From positions 2,331,036-2,395,035 of the forward strand of contig KL197710.1 of NCBI GenBank assembly GCA_000697665.1: a stretch of 64,000 nucleotides of DNA, written 5' to 3'. Shown in pieces: positions 24,386 to 36,547 of this stretch. Position 1 is the stretch's first letter. Each line of letters begins with the position of its first letter. The stretch comes from Jaapia argillacea MUCL 33604. Its lineage: Eukaryota > Basidiomycota > Agaricomycetes > Jaapiales > Jaapiaceae. The notes beneath the pieces were generated by a model. That model was given only the letters and a program-made list of their open reading frames with translations, did no database searches and was not told where the DNA came from. The position numbers and the translations under genes were made by a program.

Positions 24386-27300
24386 ATGGATATCTTTATG
24401 AAAAGCATTAGCTGGAGTGCGACGGTGGCTCAGGTCGAGCGCGAGATTGCGCTTGTCCTCCATGCCCCCGATTTTACGCCCTCTTCATCGATACCCTTGA
24501 ACTTCAAGGTTGTCCTCTTCCCAGGACAGAGGGGCAGCGGGAGACTTCATAGTGGAAGAGGAAAACTGACACTCCCTATGGAGTCTGTTGGCACTCGCTT
24601 CTTATCAGACTATGGAGGTGCTGAACCCCACCGAACGATAGTTGTTTTAAATCGGAGAATTCAGTTCGAGAAGAGCAGGAAGGAGCCGAGAGCAGGAGAG
24701 GTGGAGGAAATTCGTCGCATGCCTTACCGTGATCTGAGGGCGCGAGAAGAGCAGGCCCGACGTACGGACGAGCTTCAATCTAATTCCGTCTCTGTGCGAT
24801 CTCTCCAGTTTGGTTGGGAATGTCGGGACGGAGTATTCTCTCCCGAATGGGAGAGAGTGTGTTCCTATCCATGTCACCTCACATTCTCCGAGGAGGGACG
24901 AGAGCTCAGGATCAAACAACTCAACCCTTTGGAAACCCTCATCATCGCAGTCCGCTTCTCTCAAATTGACTGGGTCTCAGCCGTCATGGGACAGTCCAAC
25001 GAACCCGTCCTTTTCTTTTCCATGATGAGCCCGCCCCTGTTCGAATCCGAGCTACCGCCGATCCTGGCACAGGGAGTCCTTGCGATGCAAGGACCCCGCT
25101 TTCGAGGCACCATATACGACGTCTCCCCGCGGAAGCGCCTCACTGCATTCGACAACCATCACTCACCTATCGCACCTTATGTATCACTCGCCCTCCGCGT
25201 TGTTTGCCAATCCAGACAAGACCTTGTCACATTTCGACATCTATGCAAGCATGCACACGGCTTGACTCCCACCAATTTCGATTATCCCGTCGAACATCGG
25301 CAATTGTTCGCAACCCCCGTTCTTGAGATGTACAACAGGTGGCTGCCCACACTAGATTGGCCTGTTGCATTTCAGGTCGAGGCGCTGACTTACAACCTCA
25401 CCCTTGATGTCAAAGAAATGCTTACATTACGGGCGCCCATCGAAGAGCTTGTGAGGGATCATGGCTCTCTATATGCCTCAGAGTTTTTGCGGCATTTCCG
25501 CTCCGAGGCCCGAATCCTCTACGACTCGGAGTCTCAGGAAAGGCAGGAGACCATACAAGAGCTCTTCTCACGCACAAAACAGGAGTTCAGTAGGCAGAAA
25601 AGGCCAATCCCACCCACAGTTTCCGATGCTCTGTTTGATTGCCTTCGTGTAACCGTTACACCTACTGGTTTCCACTTGGACGGACCATTCCCGGAGCAGT
25701 CCAACAGAGTTATGCGCAAACACCCCGATAATCATGACTCATTCCTCCGAGTCAACTTTGTCGACGAGACTCTGCTCCAGTTCCGTTTCGACCGCGAGGT
25801 CGACGGGCCGGGTTTCATCAAGGACAGAGTTGGGGGTGCCCTCCACAATGGCCTCCATATTGGGGGTCGCTTCTTCCAATTCCTTGCATACTCTCAGTCT
25901 GCGTTGAAGGAGCACGCCGTTTGGTTTGTCAAGGAGTTCGAGGATTCGCACCTGGGTTGCGTCAACGCAACAACCATAATTAGAGACCTTGGACGGTTCG
26001 ACAACCTCGCTTTCGACCAGAAACTGATATACTGTCCCGCACGCTATGGAGCAAGAGTGTCTCAAGCTTTCACGGCGACGGATGCTTCTATTTCCGTTGA
26101 AGCCGAGGAAGTTTTGATGGACAATGATGTGGAGAGAAACGGTTCCTGCTTTACCGATGGTGTCGGTACTTTGTCTCTTCAGCTGGCCAGAGAAATTACT
26201 AAAGAGCTCCGGGCCAAGCGGCGCCGAGGTCGCTCGAGACGAGATCACCCGCGTGCCTTTCAAGTCCGCTTTATGGGCTCGAAGGGTATGCTGAGTGTTG
26301 ACCACACGCTATCCGGAAATGCCATCTCTTTACGACCTTCAATGATCAAGTTCGACGCCCCCTCATCCCTCACCATCGAGATTGCTAGAGCCTTTGATCG
26401 CCCTGGTAAATATTATCTCAATCGTCCCCTCATCATGCTCTTGGAAGGTCTTGGAGTACCATATTCGGTGTTTCAAGATCTCCAAGATGTTGCCGTGAGA
26501 GAAGCTCAGGAATCTGCCCAATCTTTGGATAGAGCGGCAAAACTCATGGAAGTCCATGGTCTTGGTACATCCTTCCGGTTGCCATCCGTGCTGCACGGTC
26601 TGCACAAATGTCAACTGGATATTTTGGATGACGATTTCTATCAACAATCGATGGAATTCGCCATCAACCATGTCCTACGAGAGCTAAAACACCGAGCTCG
26701 TATCCCAGTTAACGAGGCCCAGAGTTGGACCCTCGTTGGCGTCGCTGATACTCACGGATTCTTGCAGGAGGGAGAGATATTTGCTTGCGTCAAATGCCTT
26801 GAGTCGTCACAATTAATTTTCCTGGAGGGAGATGCGTTGATCAGCCGTTCTCCCACAATCCACCCAGGTGATGTACAGGTTGTGCGAGCGATTGGTAGAC
26901 CACCACCTGGGTCCCCGTTCGAAAAGGAGTCTTTGCCGAATTGTGTCGTGTTTTCGATCCATGGTGAGTTCTTTCCACTAGTTATCCGGTCTGGAGCTTA
27001 CGAGTGCTGTTGCATAAAGGGACCCGATCTTTACCGTCTATGCTCGGTGGCGGTGACCTTGATGGTGATGTGTATAATGTCACCACCTTCCCTTCTCTTC
27101 TTGCAAAGGCCACATATGAAGCGGCATCGTACGACCCAGCGCCAAAGAAGTTACTCGACAGGCATAGCACGATGGAAGATGTCGCGGATTTTGTGGTGGA
27201 TTACATCAACAGTGATGTGAGTTTACCCTCGGCCCTTCTTTCTACAATTGACCGAGGAGCTTCAGGTCCTTGGAATAGTAGCCACCAACTGGCTCATCAT

Positions 27301-28129
27301 CGCAGATCAAAGTGAGAATGGGATATTCGATGAAGATTGCTTGAAGCTGGCCGCCCTTCATAGCGACGCCGTTGATTACCCAAAAAGTGGACAACCTGTC
27401 CCCCTGCGGAACATCCCCAAGTTGAAGTTCAAAGAGAGGCCTGACTGGAATGCGCCTGAGACGCTCGGAAGCAGCAGTCTCCAGTACTACCAAAGTCAAA
27501 GGGCCATCGGGAAACTGTTTCGCGCAATTGATCTCCCTGCTTTGCCAGAAGCTAGGAGAGCAGCTAATTTGCAGCGTCGGCGATTACGGGAGGAGCACGA
27601 GGAGAGTCTCGACGAACTAATGGAGGAGCTGTCACTTGCCGGCGAGGACGAAGACGACCCTGTTTTTATGGCAGTGGAGAACCGTGTTGCCCAGTTCATT
27701 TCGGTTGAAGTGCAAGATCGAGCCACAGCCACAGACCTATCGCAGTTGTTCGACCAATATGCATCCCAACTGCAATCGATTTGTATTACCCACACCCTAT
27801 CACGTTCACGCTCCGCAATGCTTACCGAGGCGGAGGCCGTGGTTGGTACCATCGTCGCAAATTGTTCACAGGCTCGGAAGCGCAGGGACGTCATGTCGCA
27901 ACTCAGAGAGCAAACGGCTGCCCTGGTATCAGGAATACGAGATGAGATTTCGGGAGACGACGACACCACGTTATACGAGCAATTGGAGCGTGCATGGCTG
28001 GCTTGGAGGATTGCGATTGCTGGACAGGAGAGGTTTGGAGCGAAGAGTTTTTGGTGGATCACCCTTGGACTCGTATTTGACGCCGTCAAGGATTTGGAAG
28101 AAGAAGACAGGAGGTCAACCATCAGGTAA
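24386..28129 (+). CDS. RNA-dependent RNA polymerase of the RNAi pathway (QDE-1/RDR type)
   Basis: Join(24386..26963,27020..27216,27266..28129), 1212 aa. The second exon contains GGGDLDGDVYNV; DLDGD (872-876) is the DxDGD catalytic signature of cellular RdRPs. Other family landmarks are the block around FMGSKGMLSVDHTLSG with LRPSMIKF, and CVVFSIHGTRSLPSML leading into the active site. These enzymes copy single-stranded RNA into double-stranded RNA that Dicer cuts into small RNAs for quelling, heterochromatin or virus/transposon defence. ATG 24386 (MDIFMKSISW) is preferred over earlier in-frame codons because the upstream 40 residues look non-coding. The stop TAA lies inside AGGTAAGG, a good splice donor, so an alternative 3' exon is conceivable. 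It converges on SmD2, with 169 bp between stops. Confidence 0.93.
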
Positions 28130-28298
28130 GGCCTGGCGATTGTCAGAGTTATAGAATGTACGATACAAACGATGTATGGCAACATCTTGAGATACACCTG
28201 CACATCCCGGGACAGGAGGCCGTGGTTACGACCTATACAACACGCGTCCTCGATTTGATAGCCACTTGGGGGCGTAAATATGAACAAGGGCCCAGCAC

Positions 28299-28911
28299 CT
28301 ATGCCTGATTGCGCAGAACTGAAAGACTAGTGTTAGGTCTAAGATCAAAGCAACAATAGGTTTGCTCACTCAAAATCACAGAGTCTCCTCTTTGAAAGAT
28401 AGGGCATAGTATTAGCAGCGATCAAAGCGAGATGGGATGATCGCACACCTCAAAAACATTTTACTGATGAATCGATCCTTGTTCACGGGCTTCTTATTTT
28501 TGCCCTTGGGAACCTCGGTCCACATCTACTTTGGAGTCAGTAATCTCGTCCTAGATTGTGCTCAAGACGCTCACCTCCTTGACATTTTCCAGAACCTGAA
28601 CATTGGGGAAACGATCGTTAGTGCAATTGTACGTCAACGGTGAACATGGTACCACTCGCCATATTGCTGTGTCTGTCGAAAGCTTTGACTCGAGCAAGTA
28701 GTTTCTTGTTATTTCGAAGAGAAATGAGGACCTGGGTGTGATTTCTGACAGCTTGTTGCAAAACGGATAATGGGCCTTGGCTGATCTCGTGCTCCTCCAA
28801 CTGCCTCAACTGAGCCTCGTCCAGCTCAGACTTTGGTACATGAACGTACTGGCTGTTCGACTATGATATTAGCTGAAGAATACGAAGAATCAAAGTGGAT
28901 GGATACCTCAT
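28299..28911 (-). CDS. SMD2: Small nuclear ribonucleoprotein SmD2
   Basis: Six-exon model, 111 aa: complement join(28299..28318,28370..28389,28449..28525,28575..28595,28660..28852,28907..28911). The protein runs [42 protein letters not shown] (Sm1 motif), [36 protein letters not shown] (Sm2 motif). Length and motifs fit SmD2, a core subunit of the spliceosomal Sm heptamer on U1, U2, U4 and U5 snRNAs. The first coding exon is only 5 nt (ATG AG), and three others are 20-21 nt. The intron after NM must begin GCGAGT to keep the highly conserved NM|VLENV join, making it a GC-AG intron. The gene is head-to-head with pescadillo, with 137 bp between start codons. Confidence 0.93.
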
Positions 28912-29048
28912 GTTATTCGCTGGTGGTAGGCAGAGGGTAGAGGACCTTTGTTTGGAACGCCAAATACGGCCCGACGCGTTGTGAAAAAGTTTCTGCATCC
29001 CATGTCCAGTATCTGGCTTTGGCTCTTGCGCACTCTCAATCGTTGAAA

Positions 29049-31133
29049 ATGGGACGGTTACGACAAAAAGGAAAAGCTGGGGCTGCCAAGGCATATATCA
29101 CCCGCACTCAAGCTGTTAAGAAGCTTCAGTGCTCATTGGCAGACTTCCGGCGGTTATGCATACTAAAAGGTGAATCTCTCTCAATCTTTCCCGTCTATTC
29201 GTACTCAAACCGTGATGTAGGCATCTTCCCTCGCGAGCCTCGCAACAGAAAGAAGGCGAACAAAGGTTCATCGGCGCCGACCTCATTCTACTATTCGAAG
29301 GACATCGCTTTTATCGCTCACGAGCCGGTGCTAAGGAAACTCAGAGAGCACAAAGCGTTTGCAAAAAAACTGTCAAGAGCTTTGGGAAGAGGGGAATGGA
29401 GCAGCGCGAAAAGTCTGGAGGATAATAAGCCTGTTTATCACTTGGACCACATCATCAAAGAACGGTATGAGACTTCTACCTATCGTCGGTCTAAGATTTT
29501 GAACGCAGGTCAAGGTACCCCACTTTCATCGACGCTGTGCGTGACATCGACGATGCGCTCTGCATGATCTTCTTGTTCTCGTCATTACCCTCCAACGCCC
29601 GTATCCCCCCATCATTAATCGAAAACTGCTCTCGTCTCGCTGCCGAATGGCAACTGTATGTGATGCACACCCAGGCCTTAAGAAAGGTTTTCCTCTCCAT
29701 CAAGGGGGTTTACTACCAAGCCGAAATTTTGGATCAGACTGTAACGTGGCTAGTGCCATACCAGTTCACCCAGTCGGTATGTGCTCCACAACCGAATCCC
29801 CTTTACGTTCGGTGCTGAGGCTCTTCTTTACAGATTCCCACAGACGTGGATGTTCGGGTGATGCTGACCTTCTTGGAGTTGTATCAAACGTTGCTTGGCT
29901 TTGTCTTTTTCAAGTTGTACACCGACGCCCAGCTTATCTACCCTCCCCCGCTAGATATGAAGAAGTATGAGGCCGGTGCTAGCGTTGGCGCGTTCAGTTT
30001 GCAGGACACATCCCAGATAACACCTGCTGCCCCCAAAACGAAGCAAGTGGAGGTGGAGGGCAAGACGATATCCACCAAACATGTGAGGACAGCCATCAAG
30101 AATATCACGGCCTCAGAAACGACTGAAGATGAGTTGCCTCTCCCCTTACCCACCTCTCAAGTCGATGTGGACGAGGAATTCGTCCTGCATGAATCAAAGT
30201 CCGGCTCTCATGATGCCGCTGCTTTGCCGACGCTACATTCGCTCTCTACATTACCGCAAGCCACATCTGCCCATCTCTTCGCACCTTACACCTTCTGGTT
30301 ATCTCGCGAAACTTCCCGAGGCATCTTCGAGTTCCTTGTGCGATGTTTCGGCGGTCGAACCGGCTGGCCGTCCTCCTCAGGAAGTGGTTCTCCGTTCGAT
30401 GAGCAGGATGACTCGATCACCCATGTCATCATTGATCGTCCTTTGGCCAACAAGGCACAAGAAAGTGTCGAGGAGCGGGATCGGCGTTTGAGGCGAAAAT
30501 ACGTTCAGCCACAGTGGGTGGTGGATTGCATCAATGCTGGGAAGATCCTCCTCGAAGGGCCATACGCACAGGGACAAACTCTGCCCCCACATCTTAGTCC
30601 TTTCGGGGAGCTTGCAGGTGCATATGAACCTTCGAAGTCATTGGGCGAAGATATTCCAATGGAAACTGTTGAGGAAGAGGAAGAGGTTGAGGAGGAAGAA
30701 GAGGAGGGCCTTGTTGAGGACGAAGAGGGTGCGGATGAGGATGTAGCTGCAGGCGGAGCGGAACGTCGAACCACCGTTGCTGTCAATATCGACGACCCAA
30801 CATCACTTCGGGCCGCCGAGCTTGCTGCCGAAGCGGCAGGCATGGACTATGGCTCCTTCACCAAGGAGATTGGCAAGTCTCGGAAAAAGGGCAAGTCGAC
30901 GGACAAGAACGTTCATGATCCCGAGCAAGACATGAACAAGATGATGATGAGCAACAAACAGCGTAAGCTGTATGAGCGGATGAAGCATGGAGAGAGGAAG
31001 CGAGCCACGGAGGTAAATACTTTGGCTTGCACGTTCTACAGTTTCCAACTGACGATCTACTCAGCGTACAAAACTGGAGGAAAAGAAACGGGTGCTGGAC
31101 AAGGCGGCGAGACGGAAGGTGCAGAAGACGTGA
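29049..31133 (+). CDS. NOP7: Pescadillo homologue (ribosome biogenesis, PeBoW complex)
   Basis: Join(29049..29169,29221..29464,29515..29776,29834..31012,31065..31133), 624 aa. The N-terminus [19 protein letters not shown] and the conserved pescadillo domain ([53 protein letters not shown]) are unmistakable. A BRCT domain spans about 354-453 ([11 protein letters not shown].. to QPQWVVDC). It is followed by an acidic Glu-rich tract (about 475-505) and a basic C-terminus with coiled-coil character ([18 protein letters not shown]). Pescadillo/Nop7 acts in the nucleolus with Erb1/BOP1 and Ytm1/WDR12 in 27S pre-rRNA processing and 60S assembly. It shares a 137-bp divergent promoter with SmD2. Confidence 0.96.
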
Positions 31134-31478
31134 CTACTTCCCGCTTTGGGGCCTTGACTGTTCTACCATCTACGTTTGTATGCACATTACTTTCTGAGAT
31201 ACAAAGCGTTGTGGATGTATCACGGCTGCCTTGTTCCGAGTTACAAAGGGCCGTCGACTTGCTGAAACTGCCAGTGCGCGAGCATTGAAAGTCAGAACCC
31301 GTTCCAATTTTGGATCCGCCATTACACAGCCAGTTACCGAATCCATATATTCAACCTCTGGGGTCGCCGGTCACCATATTACTTATCAACTCACTTATGT
31401 CGAGCATATCCTGCTGTCCTAGAGCTTGACAAGACCGGCATACTTTAGACTTGCTTGCGCATTGAACGGCTTTTTGGA
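31134..31478. other. Intergenic region (345 bp)
   Basis: This holds the pescadillo 3' flank and the promoter of the Sec7 gene, in tandem orientation. No gene or RNA was recognised. Confidence 0.5.
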
Positions 31479-34400
31479 ATGGTTGGGCGATTTGCACTCG
31501 GCAACAAGTCAAAGAAATCTCCCTCACGAGAGCGACGAGATTCTGACGCGACCCCTCCTCCCCCACCGTACAACCAAGAGGATCGCGACACTCCTGTGGT
31601 CCTTGCCGAAATGACTACGACGACAACCCAGGTGGTTACTACGACGACACACACCACCACGCATTTCTTCTCGCTACCCCTCTGGCGTCGGCGTACGGGA
31701 CCTGTCCCTCCGAACACGACCTCGCGAGCTAGTTTGTCTGCTCCAAGTGCGGATGAACATGGCATGAAAGTCCCAAACTCCCCTCACCCGCTCCTCTTTG
31801 AGAAGGAGCTTCCTCCCACCCCTACAGATGCAGATACAGACGAACCTGAAGCGGGGGGTGTGCCGACGATTAGGACTGGGGGGATGTCGCAGGTGTGGAC
31901 TCAGTGATATTGTCCAGGTTATATATACTTAACCCTTCTCCACAGCTCATTTCATCTTCGCCATCCGCATCACAGCCCGCGAAGGGGGGAAACACGGCAT
32001 CCGCTTCTCAATCTACATTTGCCCTTGCCCATGCGTCTTTGGGATTGGGGCTTCCTCACGTAATGCCTCGCGCTTCTTGTTCAGACATCAACTCTGTGGC
32101 ATTTCTGTCTCAGGCTTCTCCTCGCTTGGATGCAAAGTTGACTCCTTCCACCATCCGTCGTGCAAAGAGCTTTCAAACCTCCCCTACAACCTCGGTTCCC
32201 GAAGATAATATGACCATCATGGCGCGCAGGCGTAGCCGTGGTATATCACTGACTCCTCGTGACGTCCCGCTTGCCACGGCCGAAGGGAAGGCCAAGGGGA
32301 AGGAACGAGATAGTGATATTACCTCTACACCCATCCCCAAGCCAATCTCTAGGAAAAGCTCTTTCTTTTCTCGACTTCGTAAAGAATCCCCGAGACCATC
32401 CGTTCTGCCTCTAACGTCGATCACACCAGACGGGCTACACCCCTCACCTGTGTCACATCCACCACCGCGCTCTCCACCCCCTCCGAGTGTTCATCAGCCA
32501 CCTGGCTTGACGAGGCGACACTCTGACCGCAGTCTTTCACGCTCACCACCACCCCAAGTCTCTCCAAGTGGTGTTGATACAAGTCTCGCCTCTCCAGTAT
32601 CGCTGACAATGGCATCCCCGCGACGTCGGCCTGTTCGACCGAGTACAGCGGACTCGACCACACGGTCACGCGCTCGGTCGCTCTTCCTCGATGCCTTCAC
32701 CCCATCGTCTGCAACTTCCCCTCCCCCGCCAGTCCCTCACGAATCACGATATCTAGACTCTTCGCGCCACACTCATTCACCGCAATTACGAAATCGATCT
32801 CAGACAAACCCTCCGCTCCTTCATCGGCTATCCATGAATTTCTTTTCTTCCAGTGGAACCTCCACGAGCTTGACAGGTAACACTGTCACATCGTCTCCGT
32901 CATCCAGTACTGGTCCATCACCTCGTCCGTCTTTGTCGAGGCCTTCGGTGGAAATCCCTAGACCAAGATTGGACGACGAGTCGCCCGAACTGTACCTTCA
33001 ACGAGTCATGGAGGCGGTCAGTAAGGCCGAGGTAGCATCCGTGCTTGCCTCAAGGTTAGACATACCCCTTATCTCCTGATATGCTTGTCTCATGACGACT
33101 TATACAGTCCCGACACGTTCCACACGCAAACTTTGCGTGCGTATATCGCGCGTTTCGACTTCAGTGGCGATCCTCTTGACGTTGCACTGCGGAAGTTACT
33201 CATGGACGTTGGCCTGCCGAAGGAGACTCAGCAAATTGATCGAGTCATTCAAGCGTTTGCTGACCGGTATAAGGAATGCAATGGTAACCTCTACGCCTCC
33301 GATGGTAAGCTGAAACCTCTTGCCTACTCCCTACACGATACTGATGGGAGATGGAACCAGATCATACATATATTCTAGCCTTCAGTCTAATAATGCTGCA
33401 CACGGATGCTTTTAATAAGTCTAACAAGAGAAAAATGACGAAGCCAGACTACATTAAGAATACGAGGTTTCCTGGAGTTGCGCCTGAAGTTCTTGATGTA
33501 AGCCTTGTTTGACCTTGACCCAAATTCAAACTCATGAGTCACGGATGCCATACAGTGTTTCTACGACAACATCGTTTTCGCTCCTTTCATCTTCATCGAA
33601 GACCCGCTGGATGTTAACGGCCAGCGAGGTTTAACGACCGATGGGCTGGCCTCCCGCTATACTACTCTTGGCCAATCACCCGGCCCCGCCAACGGCAGCA
33701 CCACAAATCTACTATCCAGGGGCAACAAAATCGATCCCTACTATCTCATCACTCGGGTGTGCCACTCTTCCCCAGGTTCCGATGTTAAACACCGTATTAA
33801 CGTGGAATTTCTTAGAACCTTCTTGACCCACTCAAGATCAACGTTGACAGCTTCCTTTCGGTTGAAAACCCATACTCATACAAGGGCACTGTTGATCGCT
33901 GGGATCAAGATCGACTGAGGAGGGCATTTGCACAAGCTGGGACAGTTGAAGTGAGCAGTGTAGACCACCGTCGACTCGCATCGCCTTTCTTTGGCATCAG
34001 CGTTGGTGGTACCCCGACGCCACTCCTCAACCCAATCGGAGCCTACCCTGACCTGGTCCCACCTCCTCGCGATGTTTGGAAGATCAGAATGACGAAGGTG
34101 GGAGTCCTCAACCGCAAGGATGAGGTCCTTGAAGGTGGCAAGAAGGCCCCCAACAAGAAGTGGAGAGAGTGGGGTGTTGTTCTCACGGGATCGCAGCTTC
34201 TTTTCTTCCGTGATTCATCGTTGGCCACCAACATTCTTGCTCGGGCGCAATCGTCCGGAGATCACATCGTCTTACAAGGCGATTCATTACTTCGCCCCGA
34301 CGAGCTGTTGTCCGTCAAGGATGCTATCGCTGTCTTTGACAAATCGTATATTAAGGTAGGATTTTCTCCTACTACTATCACAACCACGCCAACTGACTCT

Positions 34401-35903
34401 GACTACCAGCACGAGAACACAATGCGCTTCGTCATGCCCGAAGGTCGTCAATTGCTACTTCAGATTCCCACCAGTGCGGAGCTGGACGAATGGATCTCGT
34501 GCATCAATTATGCCAGTACGTTCAAGACTGCGGGAGTCCGGATGCGTGCCATGGGTCTGTCAGGCAAAGACATCGAATTGACTGGCGCGGCCGCTGCCAC
34601 ATCTCACTTGCGTGATTTGCAATACTCGCGCTCAACTCCACCACCTCCAATGCGCACTTGGGCTGTCGATTCCCTCGGCGATTCCTCCCCTCATCGTGAC
34701 ATCTTGTCACATGCTTCGCCAATTGAGAGAAGGAAGGACGCTGCCTACCAGAATGGGCAGGACTCTATGAAAGCCCCCACGGCGCCGGAGCTGGAATCCA
34801 GCCATCAGTTCAAAGCCACGTTCGATGAGGTCAAGGCAGAATTAGCTGCTGGCCGGTTTACACTGCCAGGGCACCAATCGCCCCTGTCTGCTGGTCGCGC
34901 TCGGGCGCAAAGCACTTCATCTATCCGGTCGCCTTTGTCTGACGATCATTCGAGCTCTCGTCTCCCGTCACGTTCACAGATCATTCGAGCAAAAGTTCGT
35001 GAACTGGACTCTCGATTGTCTGCTGCTGGCGCCCAGCTCGACGCAGACATGCGCTTTGTTCGGAATCTCGCTCTGTTGACGCCGTTCCAGCGCGCTACGC
35101 GGGACAGGCTCCAGGTTGCGATTCAGAAAGTGGCCAAGCGGATAATGCAGGTCCGTTTGGAGTGTACGAAGTTGGCTTGCCATCGAGATGTTCTCTCCCA
35201 CGATTTACTTGCCGAAGAACGGGACTGGCTTGAGGCAAAGACAATCGCTCTCAAAGCGGCCACAGATGTCCTTCAAAGTCGCCAACAGTCACTTATTCCG
35301 CGTATGACTTTGTCTCTCCATCATGATGAGTCGGAGCGTTCGCCATCACCACAATTCATCCCCCGTCTCTCACTTCGACCGGAATCATCGATTCGCGATT
35401 CCTTCTATTCCGCTCTCGACTTCGAACCTGAATCATTTACGCTATCACCTTCCCCAGAACCGACTGAGGGGGGCCCTTCGACCCGATCACCTTTCTTTGA
35501 CTCTGGCCTAGCAGGGCGTGGAGGAGTTGCGAATGGTTTGAGGAGATCATTTTCGACTACCAACGGCGATAGAGATTCCAAGGACGGAGAGTCCCTTTCA
35601 CCAGAGCACAAACTCCGTCGTCCGCGTTTGTCTGATGCGGCATCTTCTATCGAGGGAGAGGAGTCGCAAGGTGGTCACGACCGGTTTTCCACAGCTCCCG
35701 AAACGCCAGAAGAGGAAGCCGAGGATTGGAACAAAACCCGAGCTGCGAAGAGGGTTTCTCTCGTGAAACTTCCTTCCGACTTGCGGTTATCGATCCGGTT
35801 AGGAAAACCTCGGTCTCCAACAGATACTACTCCGACCACTCCCCGCCGACCCAGTGTTACGCACGACAGGAGGGGTATTCCCTATTCTATGTTTGACGCA
35901 TAG
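31479..35903 (+). CDS. Sec7- and PH-domain Arf guanine-nucleotide exchange factor
   Basis: Seven-exon model, 1363 aa: join(31479..31892,31946..33054,33108..33304,33361..33497,33556..33756,33816..34355,34410..35903). Residues 1-470 are Ser/Pro-rich and disordered, with PPPPPY near the N-terminus. A Sec7 domain spans about 480-690: VGLPKETQQIDRVIQAF holds the catalytic glutamate (E547), and the block AFSLIMLHTDAFNKSNK is highly diagnostic. A PH domain follows (about 770-920; GVLNRKD.. KWREWGVVLTGSQLLFFRD), which in relatives targets the protein to phosphoinositide membranes. A helical segment (about 1025-1120) and a Ser/Pro-rich tail complete it. The domain order matches fungal Syt1-like and animal EFA6/PSD exchange factors, which load GTP on Arf in Golgi/plasma-membrane traffic. 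A 54-nt in-frame intron in the PH domain (34356-34409) was inferred from splice sites. Confidence 0.9.
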
Positions 35904-36547
35904 TTGCCCCCCGCCAATAGATTATAACATCAATACTATCTACTGCAGCAGACTATTGGGATACTTATAATGAGTCGTAACTTATTTGTCGTCTATCGCA
36001 TTTCATTGTGTTTCGGCCCTTGCTGTCAATCAATGCATCCGCTTTAAATTTAACGTGCTTTCCTGGAGATCGCCTATATTTCTGACCTGTGGTTAGTTGA
36101 ATTTTCACCAATTGATTCTGTTCTGCGGAAATATGGACTGTATTGACATATCGTGGGCATTCACATGTGTTGCAGACTAGAACTCTGGAAGACAGCGAAG
36201 CCGGTGAGGGGGCCATGCTGTAAAGCTACCGGTAGCCACCACGAAAGGGTTGCCATCCGTGAACTCAACGATTGAGGCCTCATCTTGTCCGTCAGCATAA
36301 TGCTCGTCACTCGTTGAAACTTCCACTCCCTCCAGTTGCTGTCTCTACCAGTTACCATTAGGTCGCTGCACCCTCGGAAATTCTGCTCCGTCTTGTGCCT
36401 GGATTGATCCGTTCGGTCATTTAAACACAATATTCTCTCTGTCACCGAAGATCGCGTGGTTCCCCAATCCCTGAAGCTTCGAATAATATTCCTGCGCTAA
36501 TCCAGCTCCTTCGTTCTCGCCCCCCACCACTGACCTGAACATATTGC
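35904..36547. other. Intergenic region (644 bp)
   Basis: This is the 3' flank of the Sec7 gene and the promoter of the next plus-strand gene. The stretch before 36548 is pyrimidine-rich, as is usual near fungal start codons. Nothing else was recognised. Confidence 0.5.
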
